Shown in pieces: positions 8,673 through 16,370 of a stretch of 64,000 nt of DNA (the first letter of the stretch is position 1; each line of letters starts with the position of its first letter). The DNA is from Phenylobacterium montanum. Its GTDB lineage: Bacteria > Pseudomonadota > Alphaproteobacteria > Caulobacterales > Caulobacteraceae. A model generated the notes under the pieces. It did not search any database and was not told where the DNA came from. It saw only the letters and a list, made by a program, of their open reading frames with translations. The translations under genes were made by a program, and so were the position numbers. The DNA lies in NCBI RefSeq assembly GCF_018135625.1, contig NZ_CP073078.1:2698501-2762500 (forward strand). Direction: 5' to 3'.

Positions 8673-8746
8673 CGTCCCCGGCGTGACTCGAACACGCGAC
8701 CCCAGGTTTAGGAAACCTGTGCTCTATCCGGCTGAGCTACGGAGAC
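8673..8746 (-). tRNA. tRNA-Arg (anticodon CCT)
   Basis: On the minus strand the 74 bases fold into a cloverleaf: acceptor GTCTCCG pairs with CGGGGAC (one G-U-type pair), D arm TAGCTCAGCCGGATAGAGC, anticodon stem CAGGT/ACCTG with loop TTCCTAA giving anticodon CCT (codon AGG), and a GTTCGAGTC T-loop. CCA is not encoded. It could be an integration site for the orphan-gene patch on its left, but no integrase or second half-site was seen there. Confidence 0.95.
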
Positions 8747-8802
8747 GTCGGAGCCTTGCTTAGCCCAGGCGGGGCCGGGTTTCCAGAGCCAAGCGGCGCG
8801 CC

Positions 8803-9393
8803 TCAGCCGCGCTTGTAGATCGACCGCTTAGGGGCGGCCACCACCCGTCGCAGCATGGGCTCGAAGGCTTCCAGCGGCATGGACTCATACGCCGGATCGA
8901 AGGCCGACTGGTCGTACAGATGGCAGAATTGGGCGGTGTATTCGAAGTCGGGATGGCCGCGGAACTGCTCGCGCATGTCGCGGTCCAGGCCCAGGTGGTG
9001 GAAGAAGTAGTAGCCCTGGAAGATCCCGTGATGCTCGAGCATCCAGTGGTTTCGCTCGGAGACATAGGGCTTCAGGATCACCGCCCCGATCTCGGCATGG
9101 TTGGCCGGCCCTAGTATGTCGCCGATGTCGTGCAGCAGGGCGCAGACCACATATTCCTCGTCGCGGCCGTCCCTGTGGGCGCGGGTGGCGGTCTGCAGGC
9201 TGTGCTCCAGCCGGTCGACGGAAAAGCCGCCGCAGTCGCCCTTCAAGAGGTTCAGGTGGGCGATCAGCCGGTCCGGCAGGGCCTTGCCGAATTCCGCCGA
9301 GGCCTTGGCGATAGCCTGCCAGTCCTCGGCCGTCCCCTCTGTCATGGCGTGGAAGCTGGCCCGCGCTTCGAGCTTCATTTCGCCGTCAGCCAT
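8803..9393 (-). CDS. HD-domain protein of the PhnZ/MIOX-like oxygenase group
   Basis: 196 residues with an HD fold across the chain. Visible metal-ligand motifs are EHSLQTATRAH, the central ALLHDIGD (HD pair) and the later HHGIFQGYYFFHHLG and YDQSAFD. The order H, HD, H and D, and the SLQTATRA block, resemble the mixed-valent di-iron oxygenases PhnZ/TmpB and myo-inositol oxygenase rather than a plain phosphohydrolase. Those enzymes cleave C-P or C-C bonds with oxygen. No phosphonate gene is next to it, so the substrate is open, and a phosphohydrolase role cannot be excluded. It is divergent from the globin gene. Confidence 0.75.
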   Translation of the reverse strand: MADGEMKLEARASFHAMTEGTAEDWQAIAKASAEFGKALPDRLIAHLNLLKGDCGGFSVDRLEHSLQTATRAHRDGRDEEYVVCALLHDIGDILGPANHAEIGAVILKPYVSERNHWMLEHHGIFQGYYFFHHLGLDRDMREQFRGHPDFEYTAQFCHLYDQSAFDPAYESMPLEAFEPMLRRVVAAPKRSIYKRG

Positions 9394-9498
9394 GTGCTTG
9401 GCGTCCCCATCTGGTCAAGTCATCATTGATAACCCATGCTGCGCGCGCCGCCCCGCCGCGTCAATCGCAGCGGCAAGGCGCAGCGGGAGACGAGCGCC

Positions 9499-9924
9499 AT
9501 GGCCTTGGATGCCGACCTGATCGCCGAGAGCCTGGAGGCCGCGGCTGAGCGCTGCGCTGATCCGGCGCCCCTGGTCTATCGCCGCCTGTTCGCCCGCCGA
9601 CCGGAGATGGAGGCCCTGTTCGTACGCGACACCGACGGCTCTGTGCGCGGCGAGATGCTGAGCCAGGTGTTCGAGGCGATCCTCGATTTCATCGGCCCCC
9701 GCCGCTATGCGGCCAACCTGATCCAATGCGAGGTGATCACCCACGAGGGCTACGGCGTGCCGCGCGAAATTTTCGGCCTGTTCTTCGCCGCCGTGGCCGA
9801 GGCCCTGGCCGAGATCCTGGGCCCAGACTGGACGCCGGCGATCGAGGCGGCCTGGGCGGCGCTCCTGGCCGAACTCGGCGCCTACGTCGCCCATCCCGAC
9901 CAGAGGGCGCATCAGGCCGCTTGA
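9499..9924 (+). CDS. Globin-like protein
   Basis: 141 residues, the size of a single-domain bacterial globin. The block PLVYRRLFARRPEMEALFVRD corresponds to the B/C-helix region with the conserved Phe after a Pro-like turn. A helical segment around VITHEGYGVPREIFGLFFAAV would carry the heme-contacting His of the E/F region, and the final helix is WTPAIEAAWAALLAEL. ATG 9499 is chosen because GGGAG lies upstream and residues before it look non-coding. The likely role is oxygen or NO binding, or sensing. The proximal histidine cannot be placed with certainty without alignment. Confidence 0.75.
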   Translation: MALDADLIAESLEAAAERCADPAPLVYRRLFARRPEMEALFVRDTDGSVRGEMLSQVFEAILDFIGPRRYAANLIQCEVITHEGYGVPREIFGLFFAAVAEALAEILGPDWTPAIEAAWAALLAELGAYVAHPDQRAHQAA

Positions 9925-9960
9925 TGCCCCCGCCCAAGTCGCGCTAAGGATCGCCCCCTC

Positions 9961-9979
9961 GCCCGCGGCTTTCGCGGGC
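9961..9979 (+). terminator. Hairpin after the globin gene
   Basis: GCCCGCG-gcttt-CGCGGGC, a 7-bp GC stem 36 bp after the globin stop and immediately before the tRNA-Gly half-site. No T-run follows, so strength is uncertain. Confidence 0.4.
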
Positions 9980-9984
9980 CGGAC

Positions 9985-10023
9985 GCGGCCGTAGTTCAGA
10001 GGTAGAACGTCAGCTTCCCAAGC
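9985..10023 (+). repeat. attL: 5' half of tRNA-Gly, left end of genomic island
   Basis: These 39 bases are identical to 29452-29490, the first 39 bases of the intact tRNA-Gly gene, from the acceptor 5' strand through the anticodon CCC and into the 3' anticodon stem. After 10023 the sequence departs from tRNA, so this copy is a broken gene. The pair of 39-bp direct repeats, with an integrase beside the right copy, marks a ~19.5-kb integrated element. Confidence 0.9.
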
Positions 10024-10164
10024 ACGGAAAAGCTGAGTGAATTCAGACCCTTCCGAGCAAACTGCGCGAAAATCCGTGCAAATAAAATCAAATAGATAGC
10101 GGGACCGCGTAAACCGAAATTGCAGGGCCATGGGCCGGCGCGAGCCTTGTGGTTCGGCCCTCAC

Positions 10165-10527
10165 CTACCGCGATTGGAAGCACCCGACGGCGTCGCCCCG
10201 GATGTTGGCCAAGGCGTCCTGGTCAGCGTGACACCATACCAGCACGAAGTCGCCATCGGGGCTCGGATCATAAGCGAGTAAGGTCCCGTCGTGGTCATCG
10301 GCGACAATCCAGACGGTTCGCGTGATCTGCTTTTCCGGGTCGCTCCAATGGTCCGTAACGTTGAGCTGGTAGGGCGAAACCACAGCCTTACGCATCGCTG
10401 CCAACTGTTCCAAGAACCACTCAGGCGGAAGCGGGACGCCGAGTTGCTGCGGGTGAGGGGCCGGAACCCGATAGGCCTCGATCTCCCTCTGGACGATCTG
10501 CGCGACTTTAATTGCGTCGATGATCAT
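10165..10527 (-). CDS. Hypothetical protein
   Basis: 120 residues, first gene inside the left end of the island. The N-terminus is helical (DAIKVAQIVQREIEAYRVP) and the rest looks beta-rich, with WIVADDHDGTLLAYDPSPDG and DFVLVWCHADQDAL, a pattern seen in small immunity-type or SMI1/KNR4-like proteins. I cannot name the family. It is 19 bp downstream of the 389-residue gene on the same strand and may be cotranscribed with it. Confidence 0.6.
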   Translation of the reverse strand: MIIDAIKVAQIVQREIEAYRVPAPHPQQLGVPLPPEWFLEQLAAMRKAVVSPYQLNVTDHWSDPEKQITRTVWIVADDHDGTLLAYDPSPDGDFVLVWCHADQDALANIRGDAVGCFQSR

Positions 10528-10546
10528 GACGTCAGACCGGCACCGG

Positions 10547-11686
10547 CTAGGCCTTCGCCTTCTCGATCAATCGCACGCAAGCGTGGATGGTCGCCAGATA
10601 GAAATAGAACATCCAGCTTAGCCAAATCGCAGGATCGTAGTCGGACTTCTGCTTGTCGTTGTGATGGCGGACCGAGAAGTTGTTCGCGATGTTGAAAAGG
10701 TCGTTTTCGTCGGCCTTTGTCAGCACCTCTTTGATCCGTGGGCGGAGGTATTCCAGCACGTCAGCAAGGTCCCGCACTGCGTCGCGTCGATCAGCCGTCG
10801 TGGAGCGGCGTTGGCGAAACTTCGTAACCGCGGAGTCCACCCTGCCTTTGATGTTGTCCTCGCTGACCGGGAGTTCCGTCGTCAGCAGATTGGCCGTGCC
10901 CGTCGGACCAAGCTCCGCCACTTCGCCGTGATGGGATAGCTCATACCCCTTCTCGTAGCGGGCCAGCAGCGTGTTCACACTCGCCCGATACTCAGCCTGC
11001 CCGGCTGGACCGTCAAACTCCTCCCAGTGCATCCCGCACTGGTTCCACTGGTGCATTGTGCCCTTGATCGGCTTGGATATGTGGTCGAAGACGAACTCGA
11101 TCACGCTGAACAGGTCGTCTTCGGTGTAGTCCGCGATCTTATCGTGGATGGGCCAAAGGCCTTCTTTGCCGAGAGCGAACATCATCTTCGCGTCGATGTT
11201 GCTGCCGAGCGTGCCGTTCACGTAGCCGATATCCACGCACCAAAAGCCGAAGTGCTCTTGGAAGTAGCCGTCTTCGTCCCAGCGATCATACTCGGTCTTG
11301 TAGAGGGCCTTGAGCGTTGCCAGGTTCAAGCGGCCGCCCAAGACCCCCTTGCCAGTCCGCTCGGCGTAGTAGGCGCGCTTGGGTGTGTGAAAGCCTGGCG
11401 TTGGTGCGGTGCTCTTGGGCTCGATGCTGGCTAAGAGGTCGATCAGGCCTTGATCACCTTCCTCCTGGGCGACCTTCCTTGCCGCTTCCAACACTAAGTC
11501 ATTGGTCAGTTCGAACATCCGCTTTGAGACGTATTTGAACTTGCCACCCATGGCCTCATCACGTTCGCCGGATGCAAGTCCGTAGCGACGGCAAATGGCA
11601 GGCACATCGTTGGCGCTATAGCCCGAGATCACCTCAGCGACCCGGTTCCTGACGTCCTTGATAAAGCCCGGTGGGTAGGCCTGCAT
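10547..11686 (-). CDS. Large hypothetical protein, candidate abortive-infection type
   Basis: About 379 residues from ATG 11686; a GTG at 11716 in the same frame would add ten. It is soluble, Trp/Tyr-rich and mixed alpha/beta. The C-terminal ~90 residues are helical and end with NNFSVRHHNDKQKSDYDP followed by a long amphipathic helix. That arrangement, an Arg-His-containing loop before a final helix, is reminiscent of AbiJ/HEPN-like C-terminal domains of defence proteins, but a clean R-x4-6-H HEPN motif is not evident. It sits at the left edge of the island with a small protein gene just downstream. Function unknown. Confidence 0.65.
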   Translation of the reverse strand: MQAYPPGFIKDVRNRVAEVISGYSANDVPAICRRYGLASGERDEAMGGKFKYVSKRMFELTNDLVLEAARKVAQEEGDQGLIDLLASIEPKSTAPTPGFHTPKRAYYAERTGKGVLGGRLNLATLKALYKTEYDRWDEDGYFQEHFGFWCVDIGYVNGTLGSNIDAKMMFALGKEGLWPIHDKIADYTEDDLFSVIEFVFDHISKPIKGTMHQWNQCGMHWEEFDGPAGQAEYRASVNTLLARYEKGYELSHHGEVAELGPTGTANLLTTELPVSEDNIKGRVDSAVTKFRQRRSTTADRRDAVRDLADVLEYLRPRIKEVLTKADENDLFNIANNFSVRHHNDKQKSDYDPAIWLSWMFYFYLATIHACVRLIEKAKA

Positions 11687-11763
11687 ACTAGTGATGGGCT
11701 CCGTGATGACTCTCACGAGTTTGGACGTTTGCCGGCCTCCCTGTCGAGGTCCGCCGGGGTGCG

Positions 11764-12192
11764 CTATGGTTGGTTAACCTGGCCGCTGCGGCATTCAAAA
11801 TAAGAACACTCATGACATGGGATGCCGAGGTTGATTGGGTTCCCGCGTGGACAATACTCAACAGGTTGGACCGGCAGCCGAGGCGTATCGACACACGGCA
11901 ACGGGATACTGCGAAGTTCAATTGCAGAACCAAGACCGTCTGTCGCTGTCAACGGAGGCTTGGTCTCAACCAGCTTCAACCACACGAACCTCGCACAGAT
12001 GCCAGCGCTCAAAAGCGCTATTGGGCCGGCGATGGTAAGGAAGCCAATACTATACGGCCGATCGTCGTGGACCGAGGAGGTCACCAGGAACAAAATAAGG
12101 CCCGGATAGACAAGGCCGAACTGGATCAGTGTAACAATCGCCCCGACGGAAAGTCCTCTCCAGACAGGCGGCCCCGGGCCATATCGCCTCAT
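11764..12192 (-). CDS. Small membrane protein with Cys-rich tail
   Basis: 142 residues with two clear transmembrane helices (residues ~15-38 and ~50-70). A ~70-residue tail follows whose last part contains four cysteines (in CPRGNPINLGIPCHECSYFEC), suggestive of a small zinc-binding knuckle. I do not recognise the family. It is encoded in the island, 47 bp upstream of the GTG of the 389-residue gene on the same strand. It may anchor a zinc-binding or redox-sensing tail at the membrane. Confidence 0.6.
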   Translation of the reverse strand: MRRYGPGPPVWRGLSVGAIVTLIQFGLVYPGLILFLVTSSVHDDRPYSIGFLTIAGPIALLSAGICARFVWLKLVETKPPLTATDGLGSAIELRSIPLPCVDTPRLPVQPVEYCPRGNPINLGIPCHECSYFECRSGQVNQP

Positions 12193-12349
12193 ACTCTATG
12201 GCTCCGCGCGCGGGATCGAATTGCACACCAAACAATCACAGGTGCTCACACGGGGAAAGCCGCCCAGCGAATGTCAGTCCCAGCCGTATCAAGACCAAAC
12301 TGACTCCCTAACATTTGTCGCAACCGACGTTGAGAGCAACGCCAACACG

Positions 12350-12904
12350 CTAACCCTGGCCGGCGAGCCGGGAAGCCATGGTCTGGCCTGGCCTCGCGTC
12401 CAACCGACCTCGTAGGAACCGGATCAGGAAGTCCCGTTCGTCGCGCGCGAGCCAGCGACCGAACATGACCAGCACGACGCCGAAAGCGATCATGCCGATC
12501 GGGAAAGCCGCAAACACAGCGGCTGTCGTGCCGGAGTTCCGCCGGTCCAGCAGGGAGGCCAGGAAACCGCTCATCCCGATCAGACCGACGAAGCCGAACC
12601 ACACCGCCATGAAGATCGTCGTCGTCGGCTCCATCCCGGAGCGGCATTCGACGCGGGTCCCGTTCAGGTCTTGGATCAGTTTCACACCCACCGAGGTCTG
12701 AAACGAGTTGCCATACCAGATGCGTTGGCGAATTCGGAAACGGCGACCGATCCGCCAGCTTACGACCATCCGGGACCCGAAGATCATCCATGGCGGATCG
12801 ACCGCCGCCTGGACACGCGAAATGCATTGGTCGATCGAGAGCGGTGAAACGAACTCGTCCACCGCTGCTCGCCAAGGAAGTAAGTCGATCAATCGTTCCC
12901 CCAT
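12350..12904 (-). CDS. Two-helix membrane protein, unknown
   Basis: About 184 residues from ATG 12904; ATG 12934 would overlap the upstream gene by 16 bp. The N-terminal ~90 residues form a beta-type domain beginning FVSPLSIDQCISRVQAAVD with repeated Arg-rich strands. Two transmembrane helices follow (~98-122 and ~128-150) and a cytoplasmic Arg-rich tail. This resembles a widespread proteobacterial group of unnamed proteins with a SPLS..ECxxRL opening and two C-terminal helices. It follows the CobT-like gene directly and is probably cotranscribed with it. Confidence 0.65.
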   Translation of the reverse strand: MGERLIDLLPWRAAVDEFVSPLSIDQCISRVQAAVDPPWMIFGSRMVVSWRIGRRFRIRQRIWYGNSFQTSVGVKLIQDLNGTRVECRSGMEPTTTIFMAVWFGFVGLIGMSGFLASLLDRRNSGTTAAVFAAFPIGMIAFGVVLVMFGRWLARDERDFLIRFLRGRLDARPGQTMASRLAGQG

Positions 12905-12918
12905 GCCCACGACGCCGT

Positions 12919-13854
12919 TCAACTCGCCGGCCAACCGGACAATGCCTTTTCCAGGAGCCCGATCATGACGACCCCGAGGTCGTCGGGCGTCTCCACCGTC
13001 GCTGCGGTCTGGTAGTAGCGGTCGACGTCGAAGCCGATCCCCACTGCGGCGACGTGCAGGCCGGGGTCATTCGCCAGGTCGGCGATGACCGACTTGAGGT
13101 GGCGAACCAGGTAGTCGGGGGTGTTGGACAGCAGGGTTGAGTCGTCTACTGGGGCTCCGTCCGAGACCACGAGCAAAACCTTGCGGGTCTGGGGGCGAGC
13201 GCGCAGCCGGCCGACGGCCCACTGGATGGCCTCGCCGTCGACGTTCTCCTTCGGGAGATCGGGCCTGAGCATCGGCCTCAAGCTCCAGCCGCCGGTCCCA
13301 CCCGTCACGTTCCTGGGCTCGTCGTAGACGATGTGGAGGAGGTCGCAGAGTCGGCCGGGGTTTGCCGGTCGGCCCTTCCTCAACCACTTTTGGCGAGCCC
13401 GCCCGCCCTTCCATGCGACCGTCGTGAAGCCGAGGATTTCGACCCCGGCTCCCAGATGGACCAGGAAGTCCCGCGCGACGTCCGCCGCGGCAGCCGCGAG
13501 TAGCATGCTCTGGCCGCGCATGGAGCCTGACTGATCGACCAGGATGGCGACCGCCGTGTCCTTGAGCGCGTCTTCCGGTTCGAGCGTCCTGACCCTTGCC
13601 GCCGCCTCCAGCGCGACCAAGTGCACCTTGGTCCGCCACCCCAGCAGGGCTCCGGAGAACGCCGACCAGGCCTCGTCCAGAGCCGCAGTGGCGATAGGCG
13701 ACAGCGGACCGAGCACGTCGTCGAGCCGCTTGCCGTCGATCTCGACGTCGAACTCGCGGGTGTAGACGCGATACCCGTCGCCCACGGCCTCCGGCTCGGC
13801 CGCCACATCGTGTCGCTGAAACCAGGAGCGAATTTGCTCAATGACACCCGCCAT
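12919..13854 (-). CDS. CobT-type von Willebrand A domain protein (orphan)
   Basis: 311 residues. The chain matches the C-terminal vWA region of the cobaltochelatase subunit CobT: MIDAS signature LVDQSGSMRGQSM near residue 110, then DGEAIQWAVGRLRARPQTRKVLLVVSDGAPVDDSTL with the second and third metal ligands. Full CobT has about 600 residues and works with CobN and CobS in aerobic cobalamin synthesis. Here the N-terminal half is absent and neither partner gene is nearby, so a cobalamin role is doubtful. It may be a stand-alone metal-dependent adhesion or adaptor module, as vWA proteins paired with AAA+ ATPases are, although no such ATPase is in the island. Confidence 0.8.
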   Translation of the reverse strand: MAGVIEQIRSWFQRHDVAAEPEAVGDGYRVYTREFDVEIDGKRLDDVLGPLSPIATAALDEAWSAFSGALLGWRTKVHLVALEAAARVRTLEPEDALKDTAVAILVDQSGSMRGQSMLLAAAAADVARDFLVHLGAGVEILGFTTVAWKGGRARQKWLRKGRPANPGRLCDLLHIVYDEPRNVTGGTGGWSLRPMLRPDLPKENVDGEAIQWAVGRLRARPQTRKVLLVVSDGAPVDDSTLLSNTPDYLVRHLKSVIADLANDPGLHVAAVGIGFDVDRYYQTAATVETPDDLGVVMIGLLEKALSGWPAS

Positions 13855-13976
13855 GCGGGCACCCTATCTCGCCCTGTCGGCGACGGCTACTGCTCAGCCT
13901 GTCCGACCACGTTCTGCCAAGGCATCGGCCACCGCGACCGTTGCGTCGCTACGGGCTTCATGACTAGCGTCGCCAT

Positions 13977-14549
13977 ATGCTGCGCATCTGGGAACTCACC
14001 ACCGATCCGAACCACTACCTCTTCGTTCAGACAGTAGACCTCCGTTATTTTAGCGACCGGTTCGATGGGACGCCGATCGCGGATCAATGGGAGGTTCCCG
14101 CCCACGAGGTATTGAACCGATCGAAGAAGGTGGCGGACTTCACGTCCTGGCAGATCGGCTCAAAGGCGTTCCTCGTGTCTGATTTGGCGCGCGAGTGCAT
14201 CGCCCAACTGGATGAGGGTGCGGTTGAGTTCCTGCCGTTCGGCAAGATCAAGGGACGGGAGCTGTTTGCCGCCAACGTCCTTCGCACCGAGGACTTTCTC
14301 GACATCCATAAGACGGAATTTTCGGAAGGCTCTGGCCTTCCCGTTAGGGTCGCGTGGCGACCTGGCTTGCCCAATGTCCTGCCACCGATCTTCAAGGTGA
14401 AGGGTAGTTCAGACACCTACGTGTCGGCGGACTTCGGCCGGATGGCCGTCGAGCACGGTCTAACCGGGTTGATGTTGGCTGATCCGGCCAAGAACCGCCT
14501 TCAGCAGATCGTCCGCGGCGGGCCGATCAACGAATTTCCCGGGTTGTGA
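13977..14549 (+). CDS. DUF1629 / Imm11-like protein
   Basis: 190 residues, soluble. The pattern of an N-terminal beta domain (MLRIWELTTDPNHYLFVQ) followed by a helical and beta C-terminal half ending in GLTGLMLADPAKNRLQQIV resembles the DUF1629/Imm11 immunity-protein family, whose members protect against secreted or contact-dependent toxins. I see no cognate toxin in the island, so this would be an orphan immunity gene, if the assignment holds. It is monocistronic between oppositely oriented neighbours. Confidence 0.55.
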   Translation: MLRIWELTTDPNHYLFVQTVDLRYFSDRFDGTPIADQWEVPAHEVLNRSKKVADFTSWQIGSKAFLVSDLARECIAQLDEGAVEFLPFGKIKGRELFAANVLRTEDFLDIHKTEFSEGSGLPVRVAWRPGLPNVLPPIFKVKGSSDTYVSADFGRMAVEHGLTGLMLADPAKNRLQQIVRGGPINEFPGL

Positions 14550-14578
14550 CGAGGCAGCAGCCCCCCGACCTTCGCGCA

Positions 14579-14914
14579 CTAGGGACCTGTCGGCTTCTCA
14601 ATCAATGCGACGGCCTCGGCGATCAGTGCCCGGAGACCCTCGACGTTAGGGTTCGGAGGCCCGAAAGGGATAGCGCGAAGGCGAATTGCGTCGAGCTTTG
14701 GATCGGTGATCGGCACGCTTTCGAACTCATCCCAATCCCACACGCCGCCTGACCCATCGAGCAGGTCGCTCATGAAGCCCGCGACGTCCTCCGGCGTCCT
14801 GTCGACAGTCTTCTTTCCAGGCAGGACCATCGCGATCAGGCCAAGCGGGATCAAGATGGGGGCCAGGGCAACGGCCAGCCAGCCGGTGATGGCATGGGGC
14901 GATCCGCGCTGCAT
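14579..14914 (-). CDS. Hypothetical protein with one membrane helix
   Basis: About 111 residues from ATG 14914. The start codon overlaps the stop of the upstream gene as TGATG, so translation is probably coupled. One hydrophobic helix (residues ~10-34) is followed by a ~75-residue soluble domain with an acidic, Trp-rich patch (GGVWDWDEFESVPITDPKLD). No family recognised. It and its partner at 14914-15252 form a two-gene unit. Confidence 0.65.
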   Translation of the reverse strand: MQRGSPHAITGWLAVALAPILIPLGLIAMVLPGKKTVDRTPEDVAGFMSDLLDGSGGVWDWDEFESVPITDPKLDAIRLRAIPFGPPNPNVEGLRALIAEAVALIEKPTGP

Positions 14915-15252
14915 CAGTGACGAGGGGGCGTCATGGTCCACGTCGCCGTGAAGTCTGGATCGACGATAACCTCTTCAGTTTGCCGCAATCGATATGAGCC
15001 CGGGCGAGCCGGCAAGAACGCTCGCAGGTCGGGCGGGAGCGTGAAGACCTCGCCGGCACGCTTGCCGTCTAGTCGAAGAGTCACTCCCTGCTCGGGGTCC
15101 GCGTTCATCACAGTGCCAAAGAATTGCTCAAGCCGATCACCGGCGGGTTCCTTGTAAGTCACGCCGACGAGCACCGTCGAACCTAGCAGCTTCTCGGCTG
15201 ACGCAGTGTCCCACACCGGTCGGTCGTTGGGCTTTTGAAAGGGCCATCTCAT
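14914..15252 (-). CDS. Hypothetical protein
   Basis: 112 residues from ATG 15252; the frame is open further upstream but those residues look non-coding. The chain begins MRWPFQKPNDRPVWDTASAE and contains a beta-rich core (TVLVGVTYKEPAGDRLEQFF, then GVTLRLDGKRAGEVFTLPPD). It is soluble, and no family was recognised with confidence. It is translationally coupled to the membrane protein gene downstream through a TGATG overlap. Confidence 0.65.
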   Translation of the reverse strand: MRWPFQKPNDRPVWDTASAEKLLGSTVLVGVTYKEPAGDRLEQFFGTVMNADPEQGVTLRLDGKRAGEVFTLPPDLRAFLPARPGSYRLRQTEEVIVDPDFTATWTMTPPRH

Positions 15253-15333
15253 GCAGCAAGCGTAGCAGCGAAGCGTCCAAGTTCCAGCCCGGCATAGCCA
15301 AGAACGCCGGCCCAAAGTAACGCCACTGTCCTA

Positions 15334-15906
15334 TCAGCCCTTCCGCTCGATCCTCTGGATGGCAGCGCGCGACACGCCGAACTCCTTGGCCAGGACACCG
15401 AGCGAGGCTCCTTCGGCCCGCCGTGAGCGGACCTTCTGCTGCTGCTGTTCGTCCAGGACGGGGCGGCGGCCGAGCTTCTTGCCCTGGGCCTTCGCGCGTC
15501 TGAGGCCGGACTGGGTCCGCTCGATCAGCAAGTCGCGCTCGAACTCGGCGACGGCGTTGATCACGCCCATGGTCATCTTGCCGGTGGGGCTAGTCAGGTC
15601 CATCGAGCCGAGCTGAAGGCAGTGGACGCGGACGCCGTGGGTTGCCAGGAGGTCGACCGTGCCACGCACGTCCATGGCGTTGCGGCCGAGGCGGTCTAGC
15701 TTGGTGACGATCAGCACGTCGTCAGCTTCCAGCCGGTCCATCAGTTTGGCGAAGCCCTTCCGCTGGAGCGCGGGCGTTGACCCGGAAACGGTCTCGGCAA
15801 CGACTCGCTTGGGCTCGACCATGAAACCAGCGGCCTCGATCTCGCGGACCTGGTTGTCGGTGGTCTGCTCGGCGGTGGAGACCCGGCAGTAAGCGAACGT
15901 GCGCAA
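15334..15906 (-). CDS. Serine recombinase, Tn3-type resolvase/invertase
   Basis: 190 residues, the usual length. The catalytic domain starts FAYCRVSTAEQTTDNQ with the nucleophile Ser at position 10. The conserved LIVTKLDRLGRNAMD block (the Arg pair of the active site), the E-helix region MGVINAVAEFERDLLIERT and a C-terminal Hin-like helix-turn-helix (GVLAKEFGVSRAAIQRI) follow. It probably resolves cointegrates or inverts DNA at the repeats upstream of its start (15919-16026). No transposase accompanies it, so it may serve multimer resolution of the island's plasmid-like form with the Rep-like protein next door. Confidence 0.93.
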   Translation of the reverse strand: MRTFAYCRVSTAEQTTDNQVREIEAAGFMVEPKRVVAETVSGSTPALQRKGFAKLMDRLEADDVLIVTKLDRLGRNAMDVRGTVDLLATHGVRVHCLQLGSMDLTSPTGKMTMGVINAVAEFERDLLIERTQSGLRRAKAQGKKLGRRPVLDEQQQQKVRSRRAEGASLGVLAKEFGVSRAAIQRIERKG

Positions 15907-15918
15907 AGTGGAGCCCTT

Positions 15919-16026
15919 TGTATCGAAAACGTCGATCGAAATAGATACTGGCTCGGAAATCGGGTCAAGCTAGTTTTCGATACAATCCCGCGGACTGGAT
16001 CGAAAACGGTCGATTTCGATACATGA
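15919..16026. promoter_or_regulatory. res-like site: three ATCGAAA/TTTCGAT dyads
   Basis: Three related blocks precede the resolvase start. Block one (15919-15948) has TATCGAAAACG and CGATCGAAATAGATAC. Block two (15971-15984) is TAGTTTTCGATACA. Block three (15998-16026) has ATCGAAAACGGTCGATTTCGAT. Multiple imperfect dyads with varied spacing directly upstream of a resolvase gene are the hallmark of a three-subsite res region, which also autoregulates the gene. Confidence 0.65.
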
Positions 16027-16121
16027 TGGCCTGATTGGTAGCGGCCGACTTCGAGCCCGAGCGGTGACCAACCGACGAGCAGGCGTTTGCCCCTCCAGGC
16101 TTCACCGTGCTACGATTAGGT

Positions 16122-16219
16122 GTCCGCGTTTCAGGCGGACCCGGTCCTCCGGGACCCACACATCGGGCCGCTGTTTTTGGCCCGATCAGGCTGGTGTCGT
16201 CTGTCAGGCCCGCCAGCCT
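16122..16219 (+). other. Row of four hairpins before the Rep-like gene, candidate origin
   Basis: Consecutive inverted repeats: GTCCGC/GCGGAC (16122-16140), GGTCC/GGACC (16143-16156), ATCGGGCC/GGCCCGAT (16162-16186, 8 bp perfect) and AGGCTGG/CCAGCCT (16188-16219, 7 bp). Clustered hairpins 150-250 bp before a HUH replication protein fit a rolling-circle double-strand origin. The third, with TTTTT in its loop, could instead be a terminator. Confidence 0.4.
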
Positions 16220-16370
16220 TTCAACCCAGAGATGGACGCCGGCATGCCGGCCCATCTCCCAACGAGGCGACAGACCGAGCACGAACCGATCGCGCGTGGA
16301 GCCCCTGGCTGATGAAGTCCGGAGGCGACCGTAATGTGATGGCTCGCCGCCCGGCTGTTGTTGGCCCACC

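Noticed and set aside
10080-10091. AATAAAATCAA shared with the sequence right after the intact tRNA-Gly (29527)
   Set aside because: An 11-base AT-rich match is too short to prove that the left copy once had the tRNA's 3' flank.
9415-10164. 249-residue frame on the minus strand antisense to the globin gene and across the tRNA half-site
   Set aside because: Covers the globin gene in antisense and runs through the broken tRNA; the globin has the recognisable fold.
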